A stretch of DNA of 49,022 nucleotides, taken from NCBI GenBank assembly GCA_028693355.1, contig JAQUVM010000006.1, forward strand, positions 1 to 49,022, in the 5' to 3' direction. A program made the translations under genes and the position numbers. Below the pieces are notes generated by a model that did no database searches, was not told where the DNA came from, and saw only the letters and a program-made list of their open reading frames with translations. Positions within the stretch are counted from its first letter, which is position 1; each line of letters opens with the position of its first letter. Source of the stretch: Burkholderiales bacterium (lineage in GTDB: Bacteria; Pseudomonadota; Gammaproteobacteria; Burkholderiales; UBA11063). Positions 35,904 to 44,145 of the stretch are shown in pieces.

Positions 35904-36707
35904 ATGAAAAAATTATTGTTATCACTAGGGTTTTCACTCTTTGTAATTAATTCATTTGCAGATGAAACAATAACAATTGGAGCTACTCCTGTACCGCACG
36001 CAGAAATTTTAAAAGCCATCAAGCCACAGTTAGCAAAACAAGGTTATACATTAAAAATTACAGAATTTTCTGATTATATAACTCCAAATTTAGCATTATC
36101 ACAAAAGCAATTAGATGCAAATTTTTTCCAACATCAACCATACTTAGATCAATATAATCAAGATCATAAAACAAATCTAGTAAGTTTAGTAAAAGTACAC
36201 TTAGAGCCTATGGGTATATATGGTAACCCAGCTACAGAAGCAAAATTAATTAAATCAAAGAAATCTACTGACTTAACCACAAATAGCAAAGTAGGCGTGC
36301 CAAATGATCCGACAAATGAAGGACGTGCATTAAATATACTACAAGCAAATGGTATAATAAAAATAAAGCCTGGTGTTGCATACCCTACAAAAAAAGATAT
36401 AATTGCTAATCCATATAATATTAAAATAGTAGAATTAGAAGCAGCTATGTTGCCTCGATCATTAGTTGGTAAGCAATTAGATTTAGCTGTAATTAATTCA
36501 AATTTTGCATTATCAGCAAACCTTAATCCTACTAAAGATAGTATTTTTCTTGAGAAAAAAGATAGCCCATTTGTAAATATCGTTGCTGTGCGCCCAGATG
36601 AATTAAACGAACCTAAAATTAAAGCATTAGCTAAAGCATTAAATTCTCCAGAGGTAAAACAGTTTATTACGACACAATACAAAGGTGCCATCATCCCTGC
36701 GTTTTAA
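35904..36707 (+). CDS. metQ: MetQ/NlpA-family substrate-binding protein
   Basis: A 267-aa periplasmic binding protein. The signal peptide ends NSFA (cut after 19). The mature protein begins ITIGATPVPHAEILKAIKP, then YITPNLALSQKQLDANFFQHQPYL and VGVPNDPTNEGRAL, all hallmarks of the MetQ/NlpA methionine-binding family. Unlike most MetQ proteins it has no lipobox cysteine, so it should be soluble. No metN or metI neighbour is present in the window; the transporter must be elsewhere. AAGGATGG is the ribosome site. The upstream gap holds a loose 8-bp inverted repeat (35741-35799) but no recognisable S-box or convincing MetJ sites. Confidence 0.88.
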   Translation: MKKLLLSLGFSLFVINSFADETITIGATPVPHAEILKAIKPQLAKQGYTLKITEFSDYITPNLALSQKQLDANFFQHQPYLDQYNQDHKTNLVSLVKVHLEPMGIYGNPATEAKLIKSKKSTDLTTNSKVGVPNDPTNEGRALNILQANGIIKIKPGVAYPTKKDIIANPYNIKIVELEAAMLPRSLVGKQLDLAVINSNFALSANLNPTKDSIFLEKKDSPFVNIVAVRPDELNEPKIKALAKALNSPEVKQFITTQYKGAIIPAF

Positions 36708-36840
36708 AACACTTGAAGTATGGAATGATTTTAAATCCCACAGCATATAATCGTGAGATAAAATTAATGATCTGAGATAATCCATACAAAGATTATCTCT
36801 TAAAACTGAATAATATTAAAGATTGGAAGACAAAAAGTAT

Positions 36841-37443
36841 ATGATAGGATTACTAGTAGGAAAATTACTTGAGATAACCCCTCCACAAATTACAATTTTA
36901 GTTAACGGAGTTGGTTATGAAGTAGATATGCCAATATCTCATATAGCAAATTTACCTAGCACTAATCAAGAAATAACTATCTATACTAATCTTGTTATTC
37001 GCGAGGATGCACATACTTTATATGGCTTTAATAAAAAATCAGAACGAGATTGTTTTCGTCAACTAATAAAAGTATCGGGAATAGGTCCAAAAATTGCCCT
37101 AGCATTACTATCTACAATGGATAGTAATGAATTGCAACATGCAATAGACTCAGGCGATATTGATGTTTTATGCCGTACACCTGGGATTGGTAAAAAAATG
37201 GCTGAACGCATGCTATTAGAGCTAAAAGGTAAAGCATTATCTAATGTAGAATTTGAAGTTAATACTGGACTATTTAAAGATGATAAATTAAATAGTAATT
37301 TAATTAAAAACGATATTCAAAACGCTTTAGAAAGCTTAGGATATAATAGCAAAGAAATTACAGTTGTAATTAAGCAAATTCCAGAAGGAAGTGACCTTGC
37401 ACAAAGCATAAAAGAAGCTCTAAAATTATTAAGTAAACATTAA
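36841..37443 (+). CDS. ruvA: Holliday junction DNA helicase subunit RuvA
   Basis: A 200-aa protein starting MIGLLVGKLLE, the canonical RuvA N-terminus. An upstream in-frame TTG at 36823 is rejected on that basis. Domain I (OB fold, 1-62), then two helix-hairpin-helix motifs (VSGIGPKIALALL and TPGIGKKMAERMLLELKGK), then the C-terminal RuvB-contact domain. It tetramerises on Holliday junctions and recruits RuvB. ruvB does not follow; a tRNA and murB do. The preceding gap has a 9-bp hairpin (36774-36799) that may end the metQ transcript. Confidence 0.96.
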   Translation: MIGLLVGKLLEITPPQITILVNGVGYEVDMPISHIANLPSTNQEITIYTNLVIREDAHTLYGFNKKSERDCFRQLIKVSGIGPKIALALLSTMDSNELQHAIDSGDIDVLCRTPGIGKKMAERMLLELKGKALSNVEFEVNTGLFKDDKLNSNLIKNDIQNALESLGYNSKEITVVIKQIPEGSDLAQSIKEALKLLSKH

Positions 37444-37450
37444 TATTCAG

Positions 37451-37525
37451 GTCTCCGTAGTTAAATGGATATAACGGCCCCCTCCTAAGGGGCAGTTACA
37501 GGTTCGATTCCTGTCGGGGGCACCA
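37451..37525 (+). tRNA. tRNA-Arg (anticodon CCT)
   Basis: A 75-nt cloverleaf starting 8 nt after ruvA. The acceptor GTCTCCG pairs with CGGGGGC through two G-T wobbles. The anticodon stem GCCCC/GGGGC encloses CTCCTAA, anticodon CCT at 37484-37486. The T arm is ACAGG/CCTGT, discriminator A, CCA encoded. The D-arm text GTTAAATGGATATAAC is identical to that of E. coli tRNA-Arg(CCU). Confidence 0.95.
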
Positions 37526-37574
37526 TTTTAGCATATACAAATAATAAATTAAAAGATTAAAAGATTAATATCAA

Positions 37575-38579
37575 ATGTTAAAAACTATCACTAATTATGA
37601 TATTTCAACACTAAATTCACTAAAACTATCATCCACTGCAAAATATTACACAATCTTAGATGATTACGCTCAGTTAGAAAATATTCAACAAGAGCTTATA
37701 AATCACAAAAAATTTTTCGTACTCGGGGGTGGAAGTAATATCATTGTCCCAGAAGTTTATGATGGTCTGATAATTCATAATCAGCTAAAAGGCATTGAAA
37801 TTATCGATGATGGTGAATATTATTTGGTAACAGCCAAAGCTGGAGAAATTTGGGACGACTTTATCGCTTATTGTGGAAATAATGGTGCATATGGTTTAGA
37901 AAATCTAAGCCTAATACCAGGCACCGTTGGTGCATCACCAGTACAAAATATAGGTGCATACGGTGTAGAAGTAAAAGACTTTATAACACAAATCGAAGTA
38001 TATGATCTAAATGATACTCAAATAAAATACCTAACTAATCTCGAATGTAATTTTAGTTATAGGAATAGCATTTTAAAATCATTACCAAATTTTTTAGTAT
38101 TAAGCGTAACATTTAGACTTCCAAAAATATCACCCATGAATTGTAACTATGGTGACATAAAATCTAAATTAGAAATCATAATGAATCCAAGCGCACAAGA
38201 TTTGCGTAATTGCATAATAGAAACTCGAAATAGCAAATTGCCCTCGCCTGAAGTTATCGGCAATGCTGGAAGTTTCTTTCATAATCCCATTATAGATACT
38301 ACGTTTGCTAATGCATTAAAAGAGCAATATCCCAACCTACCATGTTATCCTATGCTACAAGCTCAATATACAAAAGTATCGGCAGGATGGCTCATTGATA
38401 ACCTTGGGTTAAAAGGATTTAGACAAGGTAATTTTGGGACATACGACAAACAAGCTTTAGTCATCGTAAACCATGGAAATGGAACTCAGTCTGAGTTACT
38501 AGATTTTGCATCATTTATAGTTAATCAAGTAAAGCAAACGTATAATATAGAGTTGAATATAGAGCCAATTATCTTATAA
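37575..38579 (+). CDS. murB: UDP-N-acetylenolpyruvoylglucosamine reductase MurB
   Basis: A 334-aa FAD enzyme of the type I (E. coli-like) group. It has FAD-binding VLGGGSNIIV (GGGSN 51-55), IPGTVGASPVQNIGAYG, SYRNSILK (162-168, present only in type I MurB), and GNAGSFFHNP with the proton-donating Ser233. A C-terminal Glu330 is the other catalytic acid. It reduces UDP-GlcNAc-enolpyruvate to UDP-MurNAc with NADPH in cytoplasmic peptidoglycan synthesis. It follows tRNA-Arg by 49 nt. Confidence 0.95.
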   Translation: MLKTITNYDISTLNSLKLSSTAKYYTILDDYAQLENIQQELINHKKFFVLGGGSNIIVPEVYDGLIIHNQLKGIEIIDDGEYYLVTAKAGEIWDDFIAYCGNNGAYGLENLSLIPGTVGASPVQNIGAYGVEVKDFITQIEVYDLNDTQIKYLTNLECNFSYRNSILKSLPNFLVLSVTFRLPKISPMNCNYGDIKSKLEIIMNPSAQDLRNCIIETRNSKLPSPEVIGNAGSFFHNPIIDTTFANALKEQYPNLPCYPMLQAQYTKVSAGWLIDNLGLKGFRQGNFGTYDKQALVIVNHGNGTQSELLDFASFIVNQVKQTYNIELNIEPIIL

Positions 38580-38671
38580 ATAATGCACCACAACAAAAGA
38601 TATTATACAGAATAACAAAGGATTTGCTACAATACATACACTCTAATTTTTATGTGCATTCTGGAATTATT

Positions 38672-39712
38672 ATGAAAAAAATTACGTTAGCTATTTTAAT
38701 GTCTTTTGCCTTTGGTATAAGCTTTGCAAAACCAACTGTAGAAATTATCGCAACAGGTGGAACAATTGCTGGGGTAGCATCTTCATCCTCGTCAACAATT
38801 TATAAAGCAGGATCTCTAAGCGCACAGCAATTGATAGATTCAGTATCAGGACTAGAAGACCTAGCAAACATTACATACCAACAAGCATATAATAAAGATA
38901 GCGGAGACCTACAACTAAGTGATTGGATAAAACTAGCAAGAATAGTACAAAAGACTGCAAACAAGAGTAATGTCAATGGAATTGTAATTACACATGGAAC
39001 TGATACCATGGAAGAAACCGCGTATTTTCTGAGCTTAGTTATCAATACAAAAAAACCCATTGTATTAGTTGGTTCTATGAGACCTGCAACATCTATAAGT
39101 TCTGATGGTCCATTAAATCTATATAATGCAGTAGCAATTGCAGGATCTAAAAAATCTATTAACAGAGGAGTAATGGTTGCTATGAATGGCGATATCTTAG
39201 ATAGCCATGATGTAACTAAAACTAATACAGTATCAGTACAAACTTTTAAATCACCAAATGCCGGACCAATTGGGAATGCCACTATGGGAGATGTTACATA
39301 TAATTCACCTTTATCAGCAAGTGAAAAAGTTCCATTTAGTGTAAATGCGGATACAAAATTACCAGACGTAGCAATTATATATGAATATGCAGGAGTAAAC
39401 CCTGAGATGTTAGATAAAATAATTGAGACACCAAATTTAAAAGGTATTGTAATAGCTGGTGTTGGGGATGGGAATATTCCTAGTTATGAGGGTAGTTTCC
39501 TCAAAAAAGTCCGTAATAAAGGCATAGTTATTGTTCGTAGCTCACGTGTAGGTTCTGGTACTGTGACATATGACTATAATAATCTAGATACCTCATTTGA
39601 TCTAGTTAATGGTAATGATCTAAACCCACAAAAAGCACGTATCTTATTAATGCTTGCATTAACTAAAACTAATGATACAAAAAAAATACAACAATATTTT
39701 AATACTTACTAA
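38672..39712 (+). CDS. ansB: Periplasmic type II L-asparaginase
   Basis: A 346-aa enzyme from the ATG at 38672. An in-frame TTG 48 nt upstream is rejected because the signal peptide (MKKITLAILMSFAFGISFA, cut after 19) begins here. It carries both asparaginase signatures: ATGGTIAG with the nucleophile Thr31 and THGTDTMEET with Thr110-Asp111. DGPLNLYNAV and SSRVGSG match the type II form. It hydrolyses asparagine to aspartate and ammonia in the periplasm. It is followed by a strong terminator. Confidence 0.94.
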   Translation: MKKITLAILMSFAFGISFAKPTVEIIATGGTIAGVASSSSSTIYKAGSLSAQQLIDSVSGLEDLANITYQQAYNKDSGDLQLSDWIKLARIVQKTANKSNVNGIVITHGTDTMEETAYFLSLVINTKKPIVLVGSMRPATSISSDGPLNLYNAVAIAGSKKSINRGVMVAMNGDILDSHDVTKTNTVSVQTFKSPNAGPIGNATMGDVTYNSPLSASEKVPFSVNADTKLPDVAIIYEYAGVNPEMLDKIIETPNLKGIVIAGVGDGNIPSYEGSFLKKVRNKGIVIVRSSRVGSGTVTYDYNNLDTSFDLVNGNDLNPQKARILLMLALTKTNDTKKIQQYFNTY

Positions 39713-39731
39713 TTTACATATTTTATAAACA

Positions 39732-39757
39732 AAAAGTTGCCTTGTAAGGCAACTTTT
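39732..39757. terminator. Bidirectional terminator, asparaginase gene versus glycan cluster
   Basis: AAAAGTTGCCTT, GT, AAGGCAACTTTT: a perfect 12-bp stem with T's on both sides. It overlaps the stop codon of the minus-strand glycosyltransferase gene at 39756. Confidence 0.85.
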
Positions 39758-40850
39758 AATTATTAAGAATAGTAACTTTACTACTTCTATTTTTCTGTAA
39801 ATCTCTTCTGATATTATAAATAAACTTTTTATTTACTAACTGCTTAAAATCATCACAGATTATTATAGAGTCGATATACGGAGAAGATGTTATTTCTTGC
39901 ATTAATAAATCATCAACCGATACATCATCAATAAACACAACTTTTGAACCACAAATAAACTTAGATGATAAAGCCAAAGAAATATTATTGAGTAACAGAT
40001 TATCTTTCACACATAAAAAAACCATTTCAGGTAATAAATATTGTTCATTTACCATTTTAGCTACTTTTTCTATTTCATCTAATGAGCTAATATCAATCGC
40101 TAAAGCTATTTTCTTACGATAATCTAATTCATGAAGCTTTATATATTTAGAAAATACGCCCATAGCATTATAGCTGCTAATTGCTAGCCCCTCATAACCA
40201 CTCATAAACCCGCGCTTTAAAATATAACATTTTAAAAACATAAAAAAAGCGCGAAATGGGATAAGCCATAATGCTGGATGCTTTTTACCGTGATGTTGTT
40301 TTGCATATAGGGTACTATAAAATTGCATTTTATCAATAAGTTGATTCACCATCTCATACGGAAAATGAATCATAGAGCCACCATGTATTTTAATATTTGG
40401 TAAATTATCTATAAAATTGTCATGGACTTGGTTTTCTGCAAATTTAGTATCATTACGATTATATAGGCGTTTTATCCAATCATTACCCCATGAGCTAGAT
40501 TCAACAATTACTCCATCATAATAGTTTTTTCTGTAAATATTATAGATATTACCGCGTTCAAAATTATAATTTAATAAAATATCAACTAATTCTGGCTCTA
40601 ATACTTCATCACAATCTACAAATAGTATCCAATCATTTTTAGCATGAGATGCTGCAATATTACGGACCTTACCCATGCCCTGAAACTCACATTGAAATAC
40701 TCTAACATTTGTAAACTGCTTAGCTATTTCAATTGTTTTATCAGTAGAATAATTATCTAATAATACAACATCATCAAATCTACTTAAAGATGCTAATGCT
40801 TTAGATAAAAACCGTTCACCATTTTTTACATTTACACAAATACTTAACAT
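39756..40850 (-). CDS. GT2 glycosyltransferase, WaaE-like, with a C-terminal extension
   Basis: A 364-aa cytoplasmic or membrane-associated inverting glycosyltransferase. The GT-A fold begins MLSICVNVKNGERFLSKAL, with the nucleotide-binding DNYSTDKT segment and metal-binding VDCDEV. The first 240 residues resemble the LPS core glucosyltransferase WaaE. The last 120 residues (from about IALAIDISSLDEIEK) form an extra domain I cannot name. It is the last gene of the minus-strand polysaccharide cluster, 18 nt after the next glycosyltransferase gene. Confidence 0.8.
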   Translation of the reverse strand: MLSICVNVKNGERFLSKALASLSRFDDVVLLDNYSTDKTIEIAKQFTNVRVFQCEFQGMGKVRNIAASHAKNDWILFVDCDEVLEPELVDILLNYNFERGNIYNIYRKNYYDGVIVESSSWGNDWIKRLYNRNDTKFAENQVHDNFIDNLPNIKIHGGSMIHFPYEMVNQLIDKMQFYSTLYAKQHHGKKHPALWLIPFRAFFMFLKCYILKRGFMSGYEGLAISSYNAMGVFSKYIKLHELDYRKKIALAIDISSLDEIEKVAKMVNEQYLLPEMVFLCVKDNLLLNNISLALSSKFICGSKVVFIDDVSVDDLLMQEITSSPYIDSIIICDDFKQLVNKKFIYNIRRDLQKNRSSKVTILNN

Positions 40851-40868
40851 AATAACCCCACACTATTA

Positions 40869-41702
40869 TTAGAATAGATATTGGCTAATTCCAACTTTAG
40901 CTTCTATACAAGACTTATCACGAGATCTTTCCATCATTCTAGCTAAATTTTCTTTTTCATTATTCCTAGGGCTTAATTTATGCCATAAATGATAAACAGG
41001 TATAGCAAAACGCCCATCTTTTATTCGAACTCCACTATGAAGCAACCGAATAAAGAAGTCTGCATCCTCATGTCCCCAACCAGTAAAGTCCTCATCATAA
41101 CCATTAACAGCTATGTAATCACTCTTCCACACGGCTATATTACACCCCTTAGGATAACGCCAATCATTTTGTCGAGATTTTCGCCAAGCACCATTAGTAG
41201 AAAGACGTAGCCAATGCAGAAACTTATTGCTTTTCTTGCTTAATGCCATAATCACCCACTCTACGAATGATTTATTTTGTAAATTTAATCTACTTTCTAC
41301 AATTTCTTTTGTAAAGCTTTCACTTAATAATACTCTATTACCCGCTACAAAATATTTTTGCTCAGCTAATTGTATATGATTAGAAATAAAATCCTTGCCA
41401 ACAGTACAGTCTCCATCTATAAAGATTAAATAACTGCCTGAAGCCATAGCAACAGCTTTATTTAAAATCATAGCCTTACGAAAGCCTGCATCATCATGCC
41501 ACATATGCACTAATTTACAAGGATAATTTTCTTGAAAATGTGTAACAACCTTCTTTGTATCATAAGTAGAACCATCATCAGCTATTATTACTTCACAGTC
41601 TTTATAATCAATACCGACTTGATTTGCTAGTGAGCTTAATACCAAAGATAGAAACTCAGGTTGATTATATGTTGAAACAACTATACTAATTTTATTTACC
41701 AT
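40869..41702 (-). CDS. GT2 glycosyltransferase, intact copy of a duplicated gene
   Basis: A 277-aa enzyme starting at MVNKISIVVSTYNQPEFL, with TAGGA upstream of the ATG. An in-frame ATG 33 nt earlier overlaps the neighbouring GT39 remnant and is less likely. It has ADDGST (41-46), the metal-binding DGD (96-98) and the C-terminal acceptor motif GYDEDFTGWGHEDADFFIRL typical of two-domain GT2/GT27-like transferases. It probably adds a hexose or HexNAc to a surface polysaccharide. A decayed second copy of its 3' part lies at 43486-43841. Confidence 0.82.
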   Translation of the reverse strand: MVNKISIVVSTYNQPEFLSLVLSSLANQVGIDYKDCEVIIADDGSTYDTKKVVTHFQENYPCKLVHMWHDDAGFRKAMILNKAVAMASGSYLIFIDGDCTVGKDFISNHIQLAEQKYFVAGNRVLLSESFTKEIVESRLNLQNKSFVEWVIMALSKKSNKFLHWLRLSTNGAWRKSRQNDWRYPKGCNIAVWKSDYIAVNGYDEDFTGWGHEDADFFIRLLHSGVRIKDGRFAIPVYHLWHKLSPRNNEKENLARMMERSRDKSCIEAKVGISQYLF

Positions 41703-42024
41703 ATATAATCCTACTCTTATTTTGGCAAATGCCATATATTTAATGGCTGTTTTACCATATCTGTCACTATATAACGATTATAATTTAACTCATCACCGCT
41801 TTTTAACCTACTATGGTCAATCATCATACCAATAGATATAATAGCAAATAAAGATATAAAAACTACTTGCGCTCTACCTAAATCATATTTTACAAAAAGT
41901 TTAACACAAAAATAAATTGGTAATGCATAATTTAAACCTACATGAGAACCATATGAAATGTATAACCAAAATAAGAAAAACACGACAAAGATGGTAACAA
42001 GTAATTTCTCAGCATTACTCTCTA
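40896..42024 (-). repeat. Duplicated GT39-GT2 segment, copy A
   Basis: Nearly identical to 43486-44145 apart from one 486-nt gap in copy B, one 15-nt gap in copy A (between short ATTGGTA repeats near 41920) and a few indels. It contains the 3' end of a GT39 gene followed by the GT2 gene. The matching edges are TTTAGCTT on the left and CAGCATTACT-YTCTA on the right. Confidence 0.85.
41717..42024 (-). pseudogene. 3' remnant of a GT39 glycosyltransferase gene
   Basis: The frame encodes about 88-100 residues (FFLFWLYISYGSHVGLNYAL... to NIWHLPK) almost identical to the C-terminus of the intact gene at 43832-44971, but missing five residues (LFIPI) and the whole upstream three quarters. An in-frame stop precedes it and there is no start signal. 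It ends 14 nt before the intact GT2 gene, which marks the ancestral GT39-GT2 junction. The 42025-42149 stretch beyond it shows nothing recognisable. Confidence 0.85.
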
Positions 42025-42149
42025 ATATCTACAATAAGATCACTAATATTAAGAATGATTAATGCCTCATATAAGATTCAAATAATTATTCTGATCACCT
42101 AATAACAACATTTATAGAGCATTATTGTTTATAATGAGTTTTCATTTCA

Positions 42150-43349
42150 TTAATGACCGTCAATTATAACTCTTTTATTATATAATGCTTTTTCTATGAC
42201 ATGATAAAATTCTTGTAAGCTATTGTTAATGGCAAAAGTATTTACTCTTGATTTCATATTACTCTTTAATTTATCAGACAACGTATAATCAGTCAATAAA
42301 TTATCAATCATTTGAGCTAAATACTCATGGTTACCAACAGGAAATAATATACCGCATTCACCATTTTGTAAAATTTCTCTGGGGCCAACTGGACAGTCTG
42401 CAGCTACAATTGGTACTTCGCACGCCATAGCCTCAACTATTACATTCCCAAAGCCTTCAAATTTTGAACTAAGAATAAATACTTCAGCATTTTTCATATA
42501 TTTAAATGGATTATTTTGAATACCTAGAAATATAATACTATTATCTAAAAATAAGTCACTCGACAACTTTTCTAAATAAGTTTTCGAACTACCATCTCCA
42601 ATTATTACTAACTTCCCTTTATATGATAGCTTATCCTTTAGGATTTTAAATGCTCTAATTAATGACTCAACATCTTTCTGTGACTCTTCCAATCTGCAAA
42701 CTGTAATAATATATTTATCAATATTTAATGTACAATTTTCTATTGCATATGATTTAATTTTTTCTATATCAAATGGATTGTAGATAATATAAAATTTACC
42801 TGCAATATCTGAATAATTACTAATACACTCTTCTTGCATGTCTTTATTTAGTACAACCACATAAGATGACATTTTAAATCTACTAGTAATACGTCTTTCA
42901 TCTTTTTGATTCGATAGCTGTGAGCTCAAATTAAAATGCAAAAAACTTATAAGTGGGGCACGAGATTTTAATTTATATGGATATAAATCAAAATCAACAA
43001 CTACATCATAATCTTTAGACCTAAAATAAAACTCTAAACGATGTAATAAATTACTTAATGGCCTAAAAAATACGCTATCCATAAATTTTTCAAACTTCGT
43101 ATACGTAATACCAAGTTTTTTCTTTATTCTTAAATTATTTAATAATCGCGATTTGATTATATAATTTATCTTAACATCATGAGGTAACTCTGGCACTAGT
43201 GTTTCCAATTGGCTACCCATATATCTTGCAATGGTCAATGTTATTATAAATCTATTTCTATCTATATTATTTAAATATGTTAATAGTGTTTTTTCAATCC
43301 CGCCAAAAAATAAAGTAGTAATATGAAAATTTACTTTAATTTTCTTCAT
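42150..43349 (-). CDS. GT4 glycosyltransferase
   Basis: A 399-aa retaining GT-B glycosyltransferase (Glycos_transf_1). The N-terminal domain starts KVNFHITTLFFGGIEKTLL with the acceptor-loop GGIE (16-19). The C-terminal domain has VCRLEESQKDVESLIRAF, GDGSSKTYLE and the donor-binding E-x7-E motif in EGFGNVIVEAMA (Glu298, Glu306). It probably adds a sugar to the repeat unit or core. It is bracketed by the two copies of the duplicated segment, so it may have arrived as an insertion or be the unit separating a tandem duplication. Its start overlaps the tail of a frame that runs out of the GT2 remnant. Confidence 0.85.
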   Translation of the reverse strand: MKKIKVNFHITTLFFGGIEKTLLTYLNNIDRNRFIITLTIARYMGSQLETLVPELPHDVKINYIIKSRLLNNLRIKKKLGITYTKFEKFMDSVFFRPLSNLLHRLEFYFRSKDYDVVVDFDLYPYKLKSRAPLISFLHFNLSSQLSNQKDERRITSRFKMSSYVVVLNKDMQEECISNYSDIAGKFYIIYNPFDIEKIKSYAIENCTLNIDKYIITVCRLEESQKDVESLIRAFKILKDKLSYKGKLVIIGDGSSKTYLEKLSSDLFLDNSIIFLGIQNNPFKYMKNAEVFILSSKFEGFGNVIVEAMACEVPIVAADCPVGPREILQNGECGILFPVGNHEYLAQMIDNLLTDYTLSDKLKSNMKSRVNTFAINNSLQEFYHVIEKALYNKRVIIDGH

Positions 43350-43485
43350 ATTTATCTTTCGTAGAACTAATCGTATTTACGCAATAATAATCAAACATAT
43401 TCATATTTATTATTAAAATATCTTCACTAAAATTTTTAACTTCATTTACTATATCAATAAAGCTAACATCATAAATATTTTGGCT

Positions 43486-43841
43486 TTTAGCTTTTATACA
43501 AGACTTACCACGAGATCTTTCCATCATTCTAGCTAGATTTTCTTTTTCATTATTCCTAGGGCTTAATTTATGCCATAAATGATAAACAGGTATAGCAAAA
43601 CGCCCATCTTTTATTCGAACGCCACTATGAAGCAAACGTATAAAGAAATCTGCATCCTCATGTCCCAACCAGTAAAATCCTCATCATAACCATTAACAGC
43701 TATGTAATCACTCTTCCACACGGCTATATTGCACCCCTTAGGATAACGCCAATCATTTTGTCGAGATCTTCGCCAAGCACCATTAGTAGAATAGACGTAA
43801 CCAATGCAGAAATTTATTGTTTTTTTTTTGCTTAATGCCAT
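43486..43841 (-). pseudogene. Truncated, frameshifted copy of the GT2 gene
   Basis: It corresponds to the C-terminal 120 residues or so of the GT2 gene at 40869. The first 150 residues are missing through a deletion that joins MALSKK to the GT39 end. A missing C near 43665 (CCC against CCCC in the intact copy), an extra base near 43790 and a longer T-tract near 43825 break the frame further. The fragments read STNGAWRRSRQNDWRYP and, in another frame, GHEDADFFIRLLHSG. It is not expected to make a functional enzyme. Confidence 0.88.
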
Positions 43842-44145
43842 ATATTTAATGGCTGTTTTACCATATCTGTCACTATATAACGATTATAATTTAACTCATC
43901 ACCGCTTTTTAACCTACTATGATCAATCATCATACCAATAGATATAATAGCAAATAAAGAGATAAAAACTACTTGTGCTCTACCTAAATCATATTTTACA
44001 AAAAGTTTAGCACAAAAATAAATTGGTATAAATAAAATTGGTAATGCATAATTTAAACCTACATGAGAACCATATGAAATGTATAACCAAAATAAGAAAA
44101 ACACGACAAAGATGGTAACAAGTAATTTCTCAGCATTACTTTCTA
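43486..44145 (-). repeat. Duplicated GT39-GT2 segment, copy B
   Basis: The partner of 40896-42024, in the same orientation. It lacks the 486 nt that lie between two AATGCCATA sequences in copy A (41242-41250 and 41728-41736) and retains a single AATGCCATA at 43834-43842. That is the signature of a microhomology-mediated deletion. Confidence 0.85.

Noticed and set aside
36774..36799. GAGATAATC/GATTATCTC hairpin as a regulatory element of ruvA
   Set aside because: It is a plain 9-bp hairpin without a T-tract, better seen as a weak end to the metQ transcript; no operator function can be supported.
43336..43668. A 110-aa frame starting in the GT2 remnant as a separate small gene
   Set aside because: Its first half is the frameshifted GT2 C-terminus, its start is an unsupported TTG, and the remaining tail is run-on sequence before the GT4 gene.
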